Part shown: piece by piece, positions 11,417 to 20,747 of the stretch
Layout of the letters: every line of letters starts with the position of its first letter
Numbering within the stretch: position 1 is the stretch's first letter
Source: CBDCPI01 sp965220245
Lineage (GTDB): Bacteria > Chloroflexota > Dehalococcoidia > Lucifugimonadales > UBA3495
DNA: 64,000 bases
Direction of reading: 5' to 3'
NCBI GenBank assembly: GCA_965220245.1
Contig: CBDCPI010000008.1
Span: forward strand, 310,001-374,000
Made by a program: the position numbers and the translations under genes
The notes under the pieces: model-generated
Told to the model about the DNA's origin: nothing
What the model saw: the letters and a program-made list of their open reading frames with translations, nothing else
Databases searched by the model: none

Positions 11417-12573
11417 AACTAAAGCCAAGGTGGGATGTACATATGGCCGGTGGTGGGGATCGGTACGAGGGTTACGCGGGAGCCCCTCTGCTCTTGATTG
11501 CAGGATGGTCCGGCAGCGGCGCTTGACCTCCTCTTTCCGCCCGGCCAGCCCATCGAAGAAGTTCCCGACCCTCTCCTGAACCAGTTCCTTGGTCCCCAAG
11601 CACAGATTTCCGGTGGCCTCCTCTCTCGCCCAGCCCCAGATGGCCTCGTCAGCGTTGAAGTCCGGGCTGTATCCCGGCAGGTTCACCAGCCGCAGGTTCA
11701 CTCCGGGCTTGCCCAGCCATTCCCGCACCGCGTATCCCCGGTGGGCCGGCGCGTTGTCCCAGATCACGTTCAGCCGACCGCTGTGCCTCTCCCTCAACTG
11801 CTCCAGGAAGGCTGCCGACGTTCCTGAGTTGCTGTTCCCCTCCAGTTCCATCCACTCCACCTGGCCGGTCTCCAGGCACACCGCCGAATAGTAGCTGGCC
11901 TTCTCTCCGTAGCGCGGGCTAGTCGAGTCCACCAAGGCTGGCTCTCCCCGGAGCACCCATTTGCCCCGCAGTTCGGCGTCCGCACGGAAATGGGCCTCGT
12001 CGGCGAAGAATATCTTTTCCCCGGATTCTTGAGATTGGAATGCCAAGGCGGCGTACTCCTCCACGAAGGCCTCCCGTTTCTCCGCATCAGCCTTGAGCAG
12101 ACGCTTTTTGGGGCGCTTGAACGCGAATCCCAGACGGTGCAGATAGTTCAGGCAAGAGCTGCGGCTCAGGCTGATACTGAAGCGCTCCGAGGCAAACAGC
12201 CGCACCACCTTCCAGTTCCAGTTGGCCATGACGATGCCCGACTTGGCGGGCAACTCCTGCACCGCGGCACTCAACGCCGCCTGCTGCGCCTCTTCGAGGG
12301 CGGGGGGGAACCACCGGACTGCTCGAAGATCAGGGCCGCCGGACCTCCCTCGCTGAAGGCGGTGGCCCATCTGCCGATGGTGTGAGCATCCCGGCTCAGT
12401 GCATGGGCGGTGGCCGAGGCGGTCATGTTCCGGCACAGGAGCCACAGAGCGTGCCACCGTTCTCTTTCCCGAGGCGTCGGCGCCAGGTACATCCTGCTGC
12501 GCACACCAGCCAAGTCCAACTGCCACCGTTCCAAGTCCGGTCTTATCCCCCTCATACCCATCACCATCCCCAC
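11414..12573 (-). CDS. IS630-family transposase (second type), two frames joined at C7
   Basis: The first frame (MGMVMGMRGIRPDLERW...) carries a helix-turn-helix (ASATAHALSRDAHTIGRW) and runs to ...EQSGGSPP. The second carries the DDE core: IFFADEAHFRADAELRGKW, LNVIWDNAPAHRG and LPGYSPDFNADEAIWGW. They meet at a C7 run (G7 at 12302-12308 on the plus strand), giving one protein of about 380 residues if a one-base slip occurs. The stop codon TAG is formed at the element's terminal TA, so the gene fills the element to its last base. Confidence 0.82.
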
Positions 12574-12653
12574 TCAGTCTGTTCCCCGTCCTGACGCTAT
12601 ACCTCCCTGATTCTAGCCAACGTATATGCAGGTTTCACCTTGGCTTTGGTTTA
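11415..12653 (-). mobile_element. Second type of IS630-family element
   Basis: This element has TA ends and inverted repeats beginning AAACTAAAGCCAAGGTG and AAACCAAAGCCAAGGTG. It belongs to a different group from copies a-c. It abuts copy c directly and shares the TA at 11415-11416. Removing both leaves a single TA in the large gene, which reads through in frame. Confidence 0.9.
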
Positions 12654-13593
12654 GTATGCTCCGAGTATCCGCGTCATGCTCCCCTCTCAGACGTTGTGTT
12701 TCGCTGAAAGAGGATCCCATCTTGGGAGCAGGATCATATCCCTTTAAGAATCCGCCAAACTGTGTCAATGTCTCGCGAATGTGGGCCACTTCTGCCGAGG
12801 ACGAGCTAACGGGGACCTCCCAGTTACTCAAATCAAGCTCCAAGTACTCCAACAAACTGGAGAATTGAAGCAAATCAGCAATGATTGCATTGAGTGCTTG
12901 GACAGCCGCGACCGACTCGCGGTCGTCATTTTTCCTATCGACGATATCGTTAACCGAAGATACGAAATCAGGGACATCGGCGAACCACTCCGGAGCATCA
13001 GAAGGCAGAAGTTCCAAGAAGCGGAGTGCTTGCGCAAGAGCGTCTTTGTTCATCGAGTCCGCCTCAACTTTTGATTCGGCTTTACTGCCAGTAGGGATCT
13101 TGTCTGCCGCAAAGCATAGCATCAGGGCCACGTCATCTTGACTTAAGTCCCCGTGAACAGCCAGGACGCCTTCTTGTTCGGACTTCCAGTCGTCTTCCGA
13201 CCACGTTCCTCTGAACCTATAGGCAACAAAATCAAGGTATTCGACGTCCATGTCCCTGCTGTAAAGGTAACGTTTAACGATAGCGTACAGGGTCTCCTGA
13301 GACGCAAACCAAGCGTGTAAGACCGCGTTGGCCAGTGGCTCTGAACGGACCAATTGGTCAATGATACGGTGTTTAAGAAGCGGAGCCGGTGCGATTGCCG
13401 GCTGCTTGGGAAACTGTGGCACTTTTACGGCAGAGTTGATCGCGGCGTCGAGCTCACGATGCACTTCGTTAGGCAATTCAGCCTTATGATTGAGAACGTG
13501 AACTACAATAGACTCCTCGAATTCCTGAGGCATCAGATCAAGGAGTGACATGTGCCGTAAGTCTGTTGGCATCTTCGGGCTGCGCTCAGCCAT

Positions 13594-13764
13594 CAGGCAT
13601 AGCTCGCTTTCCTGGGGGCCGCTTCATTGACTTCCCCGACTTCCCCAGAGGTTCAACTCTCGAAGGATTATCGCAAGGCGGATTTTGTTTGGCAATGAGA
13701 CGGACCGTCTTCAGGTCACTCCTGCGCAACGGTTAGCAGTTTTCCCACAGCGGTTTCCACGGCT
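13594..13764. other. Spacer between methylase remnant and large operon gene
   Basis: This 171-bp stretch on the minus-strand transcript has no convincing gene. It probably carried the leader and ribosome-binding site of the cadherin-like gene. Confidence 0.4.
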
Positions 13765-14307
13765 TTACCCTCCAGCGATGTGCGCAGCCACGTCCGCAAC
13801 GGCGGCGTGCAATCCCTGATCAGGGTCGAACCTTGGGATGGGCAGCCTCCACAGGCGCTTGTGCAAGTCCCGTGCCCCAAACAGGCCCCTCGTCATAAGC
13901 GGTGTCACAGCATCTCTTAGCGCGGCGCTGTTAATGATTGCCAGCAGATAGTTGGCTTCATCTATGTCCCGGCAAGGAATCCAAAACAGCACATTTTCTA
14001 CCAGGGCGGTGTTGTCATGCAAAATGGCCGCACTGGGCTCACCTGATTTTGAGTACACCACTCTCACTTGCCCGTCGTCAAAGTTTCTTTGCCATTCCAA
14101 CTGCGATGACAGCTTATGTAGATAGTCCAGTTGCCCCAGAAGGTTTAGTCTGTTGACCGGCGCCTTGTTGTCCTCCCACAATCCGCTAACCGTCTGCCAA
14201 CGCTCTCGCATCCTTCGTTCCAGACTCCCCAACCTGATGCCGCCGAGGCCGTTGTCATCAGCAAGTATAGCAGGATCCCCGCGCTTCAGGGGGAGCAAAG
14301 CCTTAAG
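13765..14307 (-). pseudogene. C-terminal remnant of a large DNA methyltransferase
   Basis: About 180 residues remain, beginning ...KALLPLKRGDPAILADDNGLGGI. They include NLLGQLDYLHKLSSQLEW, VENVLFWIPCRDIDEANYLLAIINS and RDLHKRLWRLPIPRFDP. This is the pattern of the C-terminal target-recognition part of large adenine-specific (Eco57I/TaqI-like) methyltransferases found in restriction and phage-defence loci. The catalytic part with the NPPY motif is missing. The remnant stops at the MITE-like element, and nothing beyond the next IS continues it. It points the same way as the cadherin-like operon and was probably its first gene. Confidence 0.65.
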
Positions 14308-14311
14308 TGGT

Positions 14312-14474
14312 CAGGGCAACCGCATTCTAAATTACACATTCGTCACTCCCGCGAAAGCAGGAATCCAGAGACCGCAATGTAGCGCAATTGGGAACCGCAC
14401 CGGCGATTTCAGGCAATAGATTCCTGCTTTCGCGGGAATGACGGGAGCGATCTAATTAGAATGCGGTTGCCCTG
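14312..14474. repeat. MITE-like palindromic element
   Basis: The ends are inverted copies of about 20 bp starting CAGGGCAACCGCATTCTAA, with no gene inside. A second internal inverted repeat includes TTCCTGCTTTCGCGGGA, a palindrome family seen in other intergenic spots here. CTTAAG occurs just outside both ends (14302-14307 and 14475-14480) and may be the target duplication. It truncates the methyltransferase remnant. Confidence 0.65.
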
Positions 14475-14481
14475 CTTAAGA

Positions 14482-15425
14482 GCCTATCCTAATAATCCGG
14501 CAGCCCTGAAAGCAATAAGGGCACAGGCGAAATGAAGAAAGGCGATGTAGTTTCTGGGAAACTTGTCCCAGCGCACCAGAATGCGCCGGAAGCGGTTCAT
14601 CCAACTGTGGGTGCGTTCCACCACCCAGCGCCGGGCTTTGAAGCCAGCCTCCTTTTTGATGGCCTGGGCTTTGATGGCCTGGGCCTCCTCGCCCCGGCTG
14701 CGGATGTGGGCGGTGAAGCCGAATTCCTCCAGGGTTCGGCGCACCTCCTCATAGTCATAGCCCTTGTCCGGGCACAGACCTTGGGGACGCTCCGGAGTGG
14801 GCGCCGGGCGCGGCACCGGGAAACTGTCCAGCGTAGCCCGCACCAGTTTCATGTCGTGGCGGTTGGCTCCGTCCACCGCCAGCCCCACCGGGATGCCCTC
14901 AGCTTCGGTCAACAGACTGCGTTTGACCCCGCTCTTGCCCCGGTCCGTGGGGGTTGGGGCCGGTTTTTTTCCCGCCCAGGGGGGATTTGGTTATCGCCCC
15001 GTCCATGCTCAGCCAACTCCAGTCCAGACCCTTCAATTCATCGTACTCTTGCAGGCCCGCCCGCCACAGCTCCAGGAACACCCCGGCGGCGGCCCACTCC
15101 TGGAAGCGCAGATGGGCGGTGGATCCGGAGCAAATGCCCGTGGCATCCAGGGCTTTCCATTGGCAGCCGGTGCGCAGCACGTAGAATATGCCGTTGGCGC
15201 AGGTCCGGTCCGGGACCCGGGGACGGCCTCCGCCCCGGGGATGAGTGTTCACCCGCTGGGGAAGCAACGGGGCCAGCACTTCCCACAGTTCATCGGATAC
15301 CTGAAAGGAGCCGGTGGTGGGGTTGACCGGCGCCGCTGGGCCGGCGCGCTTCGGTCGTGGCGGCTTGGGTTCCTTCGCTTTCGTCATACCACTAGTTTAG
15401 CTCGAATTCTGTTTTTAGGATAGGC
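14482..15425 (-). mobile_element. IS5-family insertion sequence, second type
   Basis: The inverted ends GCCTATCCTAATAA and GCCTATCCTAAAAA enclose a two-frame transposase. It lies directly beside the MITE-like element and separates the minus-strand operon from the plus-strand methylase locus. Confidence 0.85.
14484..15387 (-). CDS. IS5-family transposase in two frames, with a 15-bp in-frame duplication
   Basis: The first frame runs MTKAKEPKPPRPKRAG... to WSWLSMDGAITKSPLGGKKTGPNP, containing the first catalytic Asp. The second runs TDRGKSGVKRSLLTEAEGIPVG... to the end, with LCPDKGYDYEEVRRTL (second Asp) and RRWVVERTHSWMNRFRR (Glu). The change lies between an A7 run and a C5 run near 14950-14970, so it is either programmed or a one-base indel. 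The repeated AQAIK comes from an exact 15-bp tandem duplication (14655-14669, 14670-14684), which leaves the frame open. Confidence 0.8.
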
Positions 15426-15653
15426 ACTTAGAGGTAACGGTATTGACCCCTTCAGGGAAGGAACTCGCTAGATTCTGTGAACACGAACCGAGTTTAGAAT
15501 ATTTATCATGTTTCGCCAGATATCTAGAAACACAGAATTGTAGCCTGAAACTGGCTCCGATAATTAGCGTGACCCCGGACGGGAGAATGCAGTTCTATGA
15601 AAGGGAGTTGCGTACCTTGTGATAAGGATCCTGAGAGTTGAGGTATCCTCACC
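15426..15653. promoter_or_regulatory. Upstream region of the methylase locus
   Basis: This 228-bp non-coding stretch lies between the IS5 end and the start of the DUF1156 gene, and is AT-richer than its surroundings. It presumably holds the promoter, but I see no unambiguous -35/-10 pair. No reading frame continues the methyltransferase remnant across the IS. Confidence 0.35.
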
Positions 15654-18600
15654 ATGGCCACGACTAATGCTAAGCGTCTAATCGAAGTCGCCTTCCCCCT
15701 GAAGCAAGTCTCCTTGGATTCGGTGCATGAGAAGAACGTGCGGCATGGGCACATCTCCACCCTGCACATCTGGCCGGCGCGGCGTCCCTTGGCGGCGTCG
15801 CGGGCCGCGCTGATTGCCACGCTGCTGCCGGACCCGGGCGATGCTGAGGAGCGCAAGGACATCCTGGAGCGCATGGCGGGACGGGTCACCGAAAAAGTGG
15901 AGCGCAAGCGCGTCAACGGCCGGATGGTCGAGAAGGTGAAGGAGGAGACGGCCGGGGGCATCCTACATTGGGGGCGTGAGAATGGGCCGGACCTGGAGTG
16001 GTTTCGCAACCAAATCCGCGAAGCCTACGGCGGGCGGGCGCCCAAGGTGCTGGACCCCTTTGCCGGCGGCGGCGCCATCCCCCTAGAGGCCATACGCCTG
16101 GGCTGCGAAGTAACCGCCATGGACATCAACCCGGTAGCTTGGTTCATCCTCAAATGCACCCTCGAATACCCGCAGAAGCTGGCGGGCCAGACTCGCCCCT
16201 TGCCGGAGTTTGCCCTGGCCGACCGGGAGTTCATGGAGGCGTTCCTGAAGGCGAAGGGCTTCAAGGGGGCCAGGCTGCGGACGTTCCTCGAACGCCTCGG
16301 ACACGGTAAGGGTGAGGGGCGTCAACTCGGGGAGTTGTCCCAATACGATTCGATAGCCGAAGCAGACCTGGCCTGGCACGTGCGGGCCTGGGGTTGGTGG
16401 GTGCTGGCCCGCGCCCGTCGGGAGTTGGCTTCCTGCTATCCCACCTACGCCGAGTTTCAACCCTTGACTCCTACCGGAGACGAAGAACGACGCCCCTTGT
16501 GGCTCCTTGACCTGGACGAAAACGGCGTTGCCCAACTCGACCCGCTCAACGCGGAGTTCGACGACTCCTACCTCAAGGGCCCTCGCAACCCGCGTTGGGT
16601 TGCCAAGCCCACGGTGGCCTACCTCTGGGCGCGCACCGTGTCCTGCAAGCAATGCCGGGCCACGCTGCCCCTGCTCAAGACCCGTTCCGTTGGCTGTGCA
16701 AGAAGGACAACAAGCGCGTCCTTCTGGCGATGGAGCCGAACTCGGACCGGACCGGCGTTACCTTCGCCGTACAGCCCGATGTGCCCCAACACGGCGGCAA
16801 CACGGCGCAGCGGCGGGAGCACGATAAGCGCATTGGGGCAGGAACCATGTCCCGGACCGGCGCAACCTGCCCCTGCTGCGGCGCAATTATGACCATGAGC
16901 GACATTCGCTATGAAGGGCAAGCCGGGCGTCTGAGTGCGGTTATGACTGCCGTAGTGGTGGATGGCGTTAAGGGCAAGGAAGACCGCTTGCCGATGAACC
17001 ACGAAATCGAGGTGGCTGAGGTAAGCGAGGAGCAGCTTCAAACCCTTTATGCAGAAATCCCTTTCGGGCTGCCGGAGGAACCTTTGCCCAGCAAAGAGGC
17101 TCTCGGATTTCGTGTCCCACTATATGGCTTCGACACTTGGCGCAAGCTGTTCACAAACCGGCAGCTATTGGCATTAGCCAACTTCCTAAAGAGTTCGGAA
17201 GCCACCGAGCTAATGATCCAGCCAACTAAGGATCAGGAGATATGGTCAGAGAGCATAGATGCTTGTTTGGCATCGATGTTAGACCGCCTTGCGAATCAAA
17301 ACAGCGCTATTTGCCGTTGGCATAACAACGGAGAAAAGGTCGAAGGGACGTTTTCCAGGTTTGCTCTGCCGATGGTTTGGGACTTTGTGGAAACGAATCC
17401 GTTGGGATTGGCCACGGGTGGTTATCTGAGTGCGTTGGAATGGGTTTCACGAGTAGTCTCACACGCTTGTTCAGCGGCAGACGTTTCTCCCAAGTCTGAA
17501 GCCCTTTGTCAGAGCGCTTTAGAATCATTAGGTCAGAAGGTTGACATTATCCTAACTGATCCACCCTATTACGACGCCATTCCTTACTCAGACTGTATGG
17601 ACTTTTTCCATGTTTGGCTTCGACGAGCGACACACGGGCTTTCTCCTGAAATGGACGCCGCGTTTCAGGAACCCCTTGGCCCCAAATGGAATCATGACAC
17701 CCGCGACGGCGAGTTGATTGACGATGCCAGCCGGTTCGACGGCAACAGAACACTATCAAAGAAGAACTACGAAGACGGGATGGCCCGTGCGTTCCAAGCC
17801 TGCCACGCTACGTTGCAACCCGACGGGCGGCTTGTGGTAGTGTTCGCCAACAAGCAGCCCGATGCGTGGGAGACGTTGGCGGCTGCCTTGATACGCGCCG
17901 GATTCGTCGTTGATGGTTCTTGGCCCATCCAAACAGAAATGGGTACTAGGACTCGTGCAATGACCTCAGCAGCCCTGGCTTCCTCTGTCTGGCTGGTCTG
18001 CCAGAAGCGGCCTCCGGGCTCTCCTGGATGGGATAACATCGTCTTGGGCGAGATGCGGGAGAACGTCACTCAGAAGCTGCGTGACTTCTGGGACGCCGGG
18101 ATTCGCGGCCCCGACTTCGTTTGGGCCGCCACCGGCCCCGCGCTGGAAGCCTTCAGCAAGCACCCGGTGGTCAAGAAGGCAAACGCTCCCGACGATGTTA
18201 TGACTGTTTCGGAGTTCCTGCGCGAGGTGCGGCGGATGGTGGTCGATTTCGTCGTGGGCCGGGTGCTGACCAAGGGCGGTGAGGAGACGGTGACCGGCCT
18301 TGACGACGTGACAACCTACTACCTGCTGCACCGCAACGACTTCGGCCTTGAGGATGCGCCAGTGGGCGGCTGCATCCTCTACGCACTGTCCTGCAACCTC
18401 TCCGACTCGGCGCTGGTGAACCAGCACGACCTTCTGGCACAGTCCAGGAACGGCTCGACAGCCAACGACCTCGAAGACGACGCCTCCGAGGATGATGAGG
18501 GCGAGGACGACAGCGAAGGCGGAAGCGGCGCAAAGGTCAAGCTCAAGCCTTGGCACCGGCGCCGGGGACGCAGCCTCGGCTTGGAAGCGCCGGGAGGGCG

Positions 18601-18862
18601 GACCGCGCCCCTTATCGACCAGGTACACAAGTTGATGCACCTCTGGCGGGCAGGCGACCAGGTCCGAGTTAACGAGTATCTGGACAGCCGGGGCCTCCAA
18701 CGCAACGCCCTGTTCCACCAGCTATTGCAGGCGCTCATCGAACTGGCCCCCGCCGGCTCCGACGAGCGGACCATCCTGGAAGCCCTGAGCAACCACGCCG
18801 CCGCCCACGGCGACGTGCGCGCGCCACGCTACCGGCAACCCCGGCTGGGAGAGTCGTCATGA
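15654..18862 (+). pseudogene. DUF1156-family DNA methyltransferase, broken by a 5-bp duplication
   Basis: Predicted adenine/cytosine-N DNA methyltransferase of about 1070 codons. Residues 1-60 show the DUF1156 start (RLIEVAFPLKQVSLDSVHEKN, HIWPARRPLAASRAAL). The SAM motif DPFAGGGAIPLEAIRLG is near residue 135. A split zinc ribbon (CKQC, later CPCCG) comes next, then the catalytic motif ILTDPPYYDAIPYSDC near residue 635. At 16682-16691 CCGTT is duplicated in tandem, shifting the frame between LPLLKTR and WLCKKDNKRVLL. The downstream frame is open to the stop, which overlaps the next ATG by four bases. Genes of this family occur in predicted anti-phage clusters with DUF499 ATPases. Confidence 0.85.
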
Positions 18863-20168
18863 TAACCTCGGTCTGCATGGTCAACTTCAAGAACTTCGCC
18901 GACGAAACGCTGAAAGTCGGCCCCTTCGCTGAAAGTCGGCCCCTTCACGGTAATCGTGGGGGCCAACGCCAGCGGCAAAAGCAACATCCGCGACGCCTTC
19001 CGCTTCCTCCACGGCATCGGGCGCGGCTACACCCTCGCGGAGATTCTGGGGGGTAAGTATGGCCCGGGCGGGCAGAGGGAGTGGGCGGGGATTCGGGGGG
19101 CGCCTAATGAGGTGGTTCGCTTCGAGAAGCGTTACCCTTATGAGTCTTCTACGTTCACCATTCACTTGGAACTAGATCTGGGAGGAGAAAAGGCGGCCTC
19201 TCTGATTAAGGTGGAACTCAATCCGAAATCAGGGTTCGCGGTGTTGGAAGAAGATCTGAAGACCGAATCGGGCACCAATTACGAGACCGTGGATCATACG
19301 ACTGTGGGCGATCCCAAAGCCGAACAGTACCATTGGGTGTGGCGGTTAAATCCGCCCATTTCCGATGGGGGGGAACCGGCGGTTTTAGCCGGTTTCAACC
19401 AGCCCTAACTCAGTTTATCCCGGATGGCCCGCAATCAAACCTTTGTCCGTGCTTGGGAAAATGCGTTTTCTGGAATTTTCGCCGGAACGGATGCGGGAGC
19501 CATCTATCCCCGGCGCAACCATGCTGGGCGACAGCGGCGAAAACCTGCCGTCGGCCCTGGAAGCAATCTGCGCCGACTCCCAGCGCGGAAGAAACCTGAT
19601 GTCGTGGCTGCAAGAGCTTACCCCGATGGACGTAAAGGACTTCGACTTCCCCCGCGACCCCAGCGGGCGGGTGCATCTCTACATCGTGGAGCGCAACGGG
19701 CGCAAGGTATCAGCCTACAGCGCGTCCGACGGCACCCTGCGGTTCTTGGGGATACTGGCGGCCCTGCTCAGCCCCAACGAGGGGGACCTCTACTTCTTCG
19801 AGGAGATTGACAGTGGCATCCACCCCAACCGGCTGTGGCTCCTAGTGGACTTCATCGAACGTCAGACCGCCAAGGGTGGGGTCCAGGTGATAACGACGAC
19901 TCACTCGCCCGCCTTGTTGGCTTGGATGAACGACACGACCTTCGAACATACCTCCGTCGTCTACCGCTACGAACACTGGGCCGACAGCGTTATCCGCCCG
20001 ATAGCGGGGCTGTACAACCTGCGGGAGCTGCGCAATTCCCAAGGTTTAGGACGACTTTTCACCGGCGGCTGGCTGGAAGATGCGATGGCGTGCAGTGAAG
20101 GAGATCCCGATTTGGCCCCTTTGGATGATGATGACGAAGATGATTGGGAGCAGGGGACTCTTGAATGA
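18859..20168 (+). pseudogene. AAA/ABC-type ATPase of the DUF1156 cluster, frameshifted
   Basis: RecF/SMC-like ATPase of about 435 codons. The start MITSVCMVNFKNFADETLKVGPF is followed by a 19-bp exact tandem duplication (18909-18927, 18928-18946). This throws the frame just before the Walker A motif IVGANASGKSN. A second break near 19389-19407 separates the N-terminal half (...HWVWRLNPP) from the C-terminal half (LGKMRFLEFSPERMREPSIPG...). The C-terminal half keeps the signature-like SASDGTLRFLGILAALL, Walker B LYFFEEIDSGIHP and the TTHSPALL histidine switch. Four-base overlaps with both neighbours show an operon. As written it cannot make an active ATPase. Confidence 0.83.
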
Positions 20169-20736
20169 AGGTTATGATCATCCCCGAAGACTTCCGAAAT
20201 GACCAGTACATTCTGAGACCGCTCTTTGACCGGCTTTTCAAACGAATTGGCGCTGCGTCGGTAGAGGTTTTAATTTGCCGAGACCCCCTGCTCGGCAGCA
20301 TTGGAGAAGCCTTGAAGCTGGAACGTCTGGCTGAAATAGTCGAACAGAATCGGGGAAGGATAGACATATTCATACTCTGCGTTGACCGTGACGGTGTTGT
20401 GGGCAGGCGTCAGAGGCTTGACCGGATTGAACCGAGTTTCAAGGCAACTGCGTTTTCTTCGCCGAGAACGCCTGGGAAGAAATTGAAACCTGGGTATTGG
20501 CTGGAGTAAACCTGCCCTCCAACTGGCGCTGGGCGGACGTGCGGGCGGAGGTGGACGTTAAGGAACGGTATTTCGACAGGTTGGCCTTTCTACGCGGACT
20601 GGCCGACACCGATGGCGGCGGGCGGCGGGTCCTGGGAGCAGAAGCGTCCCGGAGGATTCGCGCCATCCGCCCAAAATGCCCCGAGGACTTTGACTCCCTT
20701 GCCCAGCGGCTGGAGACTGCCGTTCAGGCAATTTAA
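20165..20736 (+). pseudogene. Small protein of the DUF1156-DUF499 cluster, frameshifted
   Basis: About 190 codons. It starts MKVMIIPEDFRNDQYILRPLF by a four-base overlap with the ATPase gene. The pattern of an N-terminal strand followed by RGRIDIFILCVDRDG resembles TOPRIM-like (DUF4276-type) partners of AAA ATPases; this is a tentative reading. A frame change near 20430-20445 separates it from the second half, which resumes FQGNCVFFAENAWEEIETW and runs to ...LAQRLETAVQAI. Both halves are well formed, so one base was lost or gained. Confidence 0.65.
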
Positions 20737-20747
20737 GCGAGGTCACA

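Larger units (their letters stand above)
4804..13593 (-). pseudogene. 1206-codon gene with cadherin-like repeats, split into four pieces by IS elements
   Basis: The pieces are 13593-12654, 10180-8698, 7231-6787 and 5550-4804. Keeping one copy of each duplicated target (TA, CTAG, TA) joins them in frame: ...DADTRSI-LDLKSELD..., ...GNA-RDWLIKRIEE... and ...DDAGL-LASEDSLV.... The sum is 3623 nt, two more than 1207 codons, matching a single 2-nt frameshift near 7128. Residues about 350-565 hold two cadherin-like beta-sandwich repeats (LSVGTLDFSPTQTNYTINL; a second LEFPPGDNQINVDL). The C-terminal 200 residues are helical or coiled-coil. No signal peptide is seen. The two genes at 4406 and 1428 follow it. 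Function unknown; the setting suggests defence. Confidence 0.75.
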
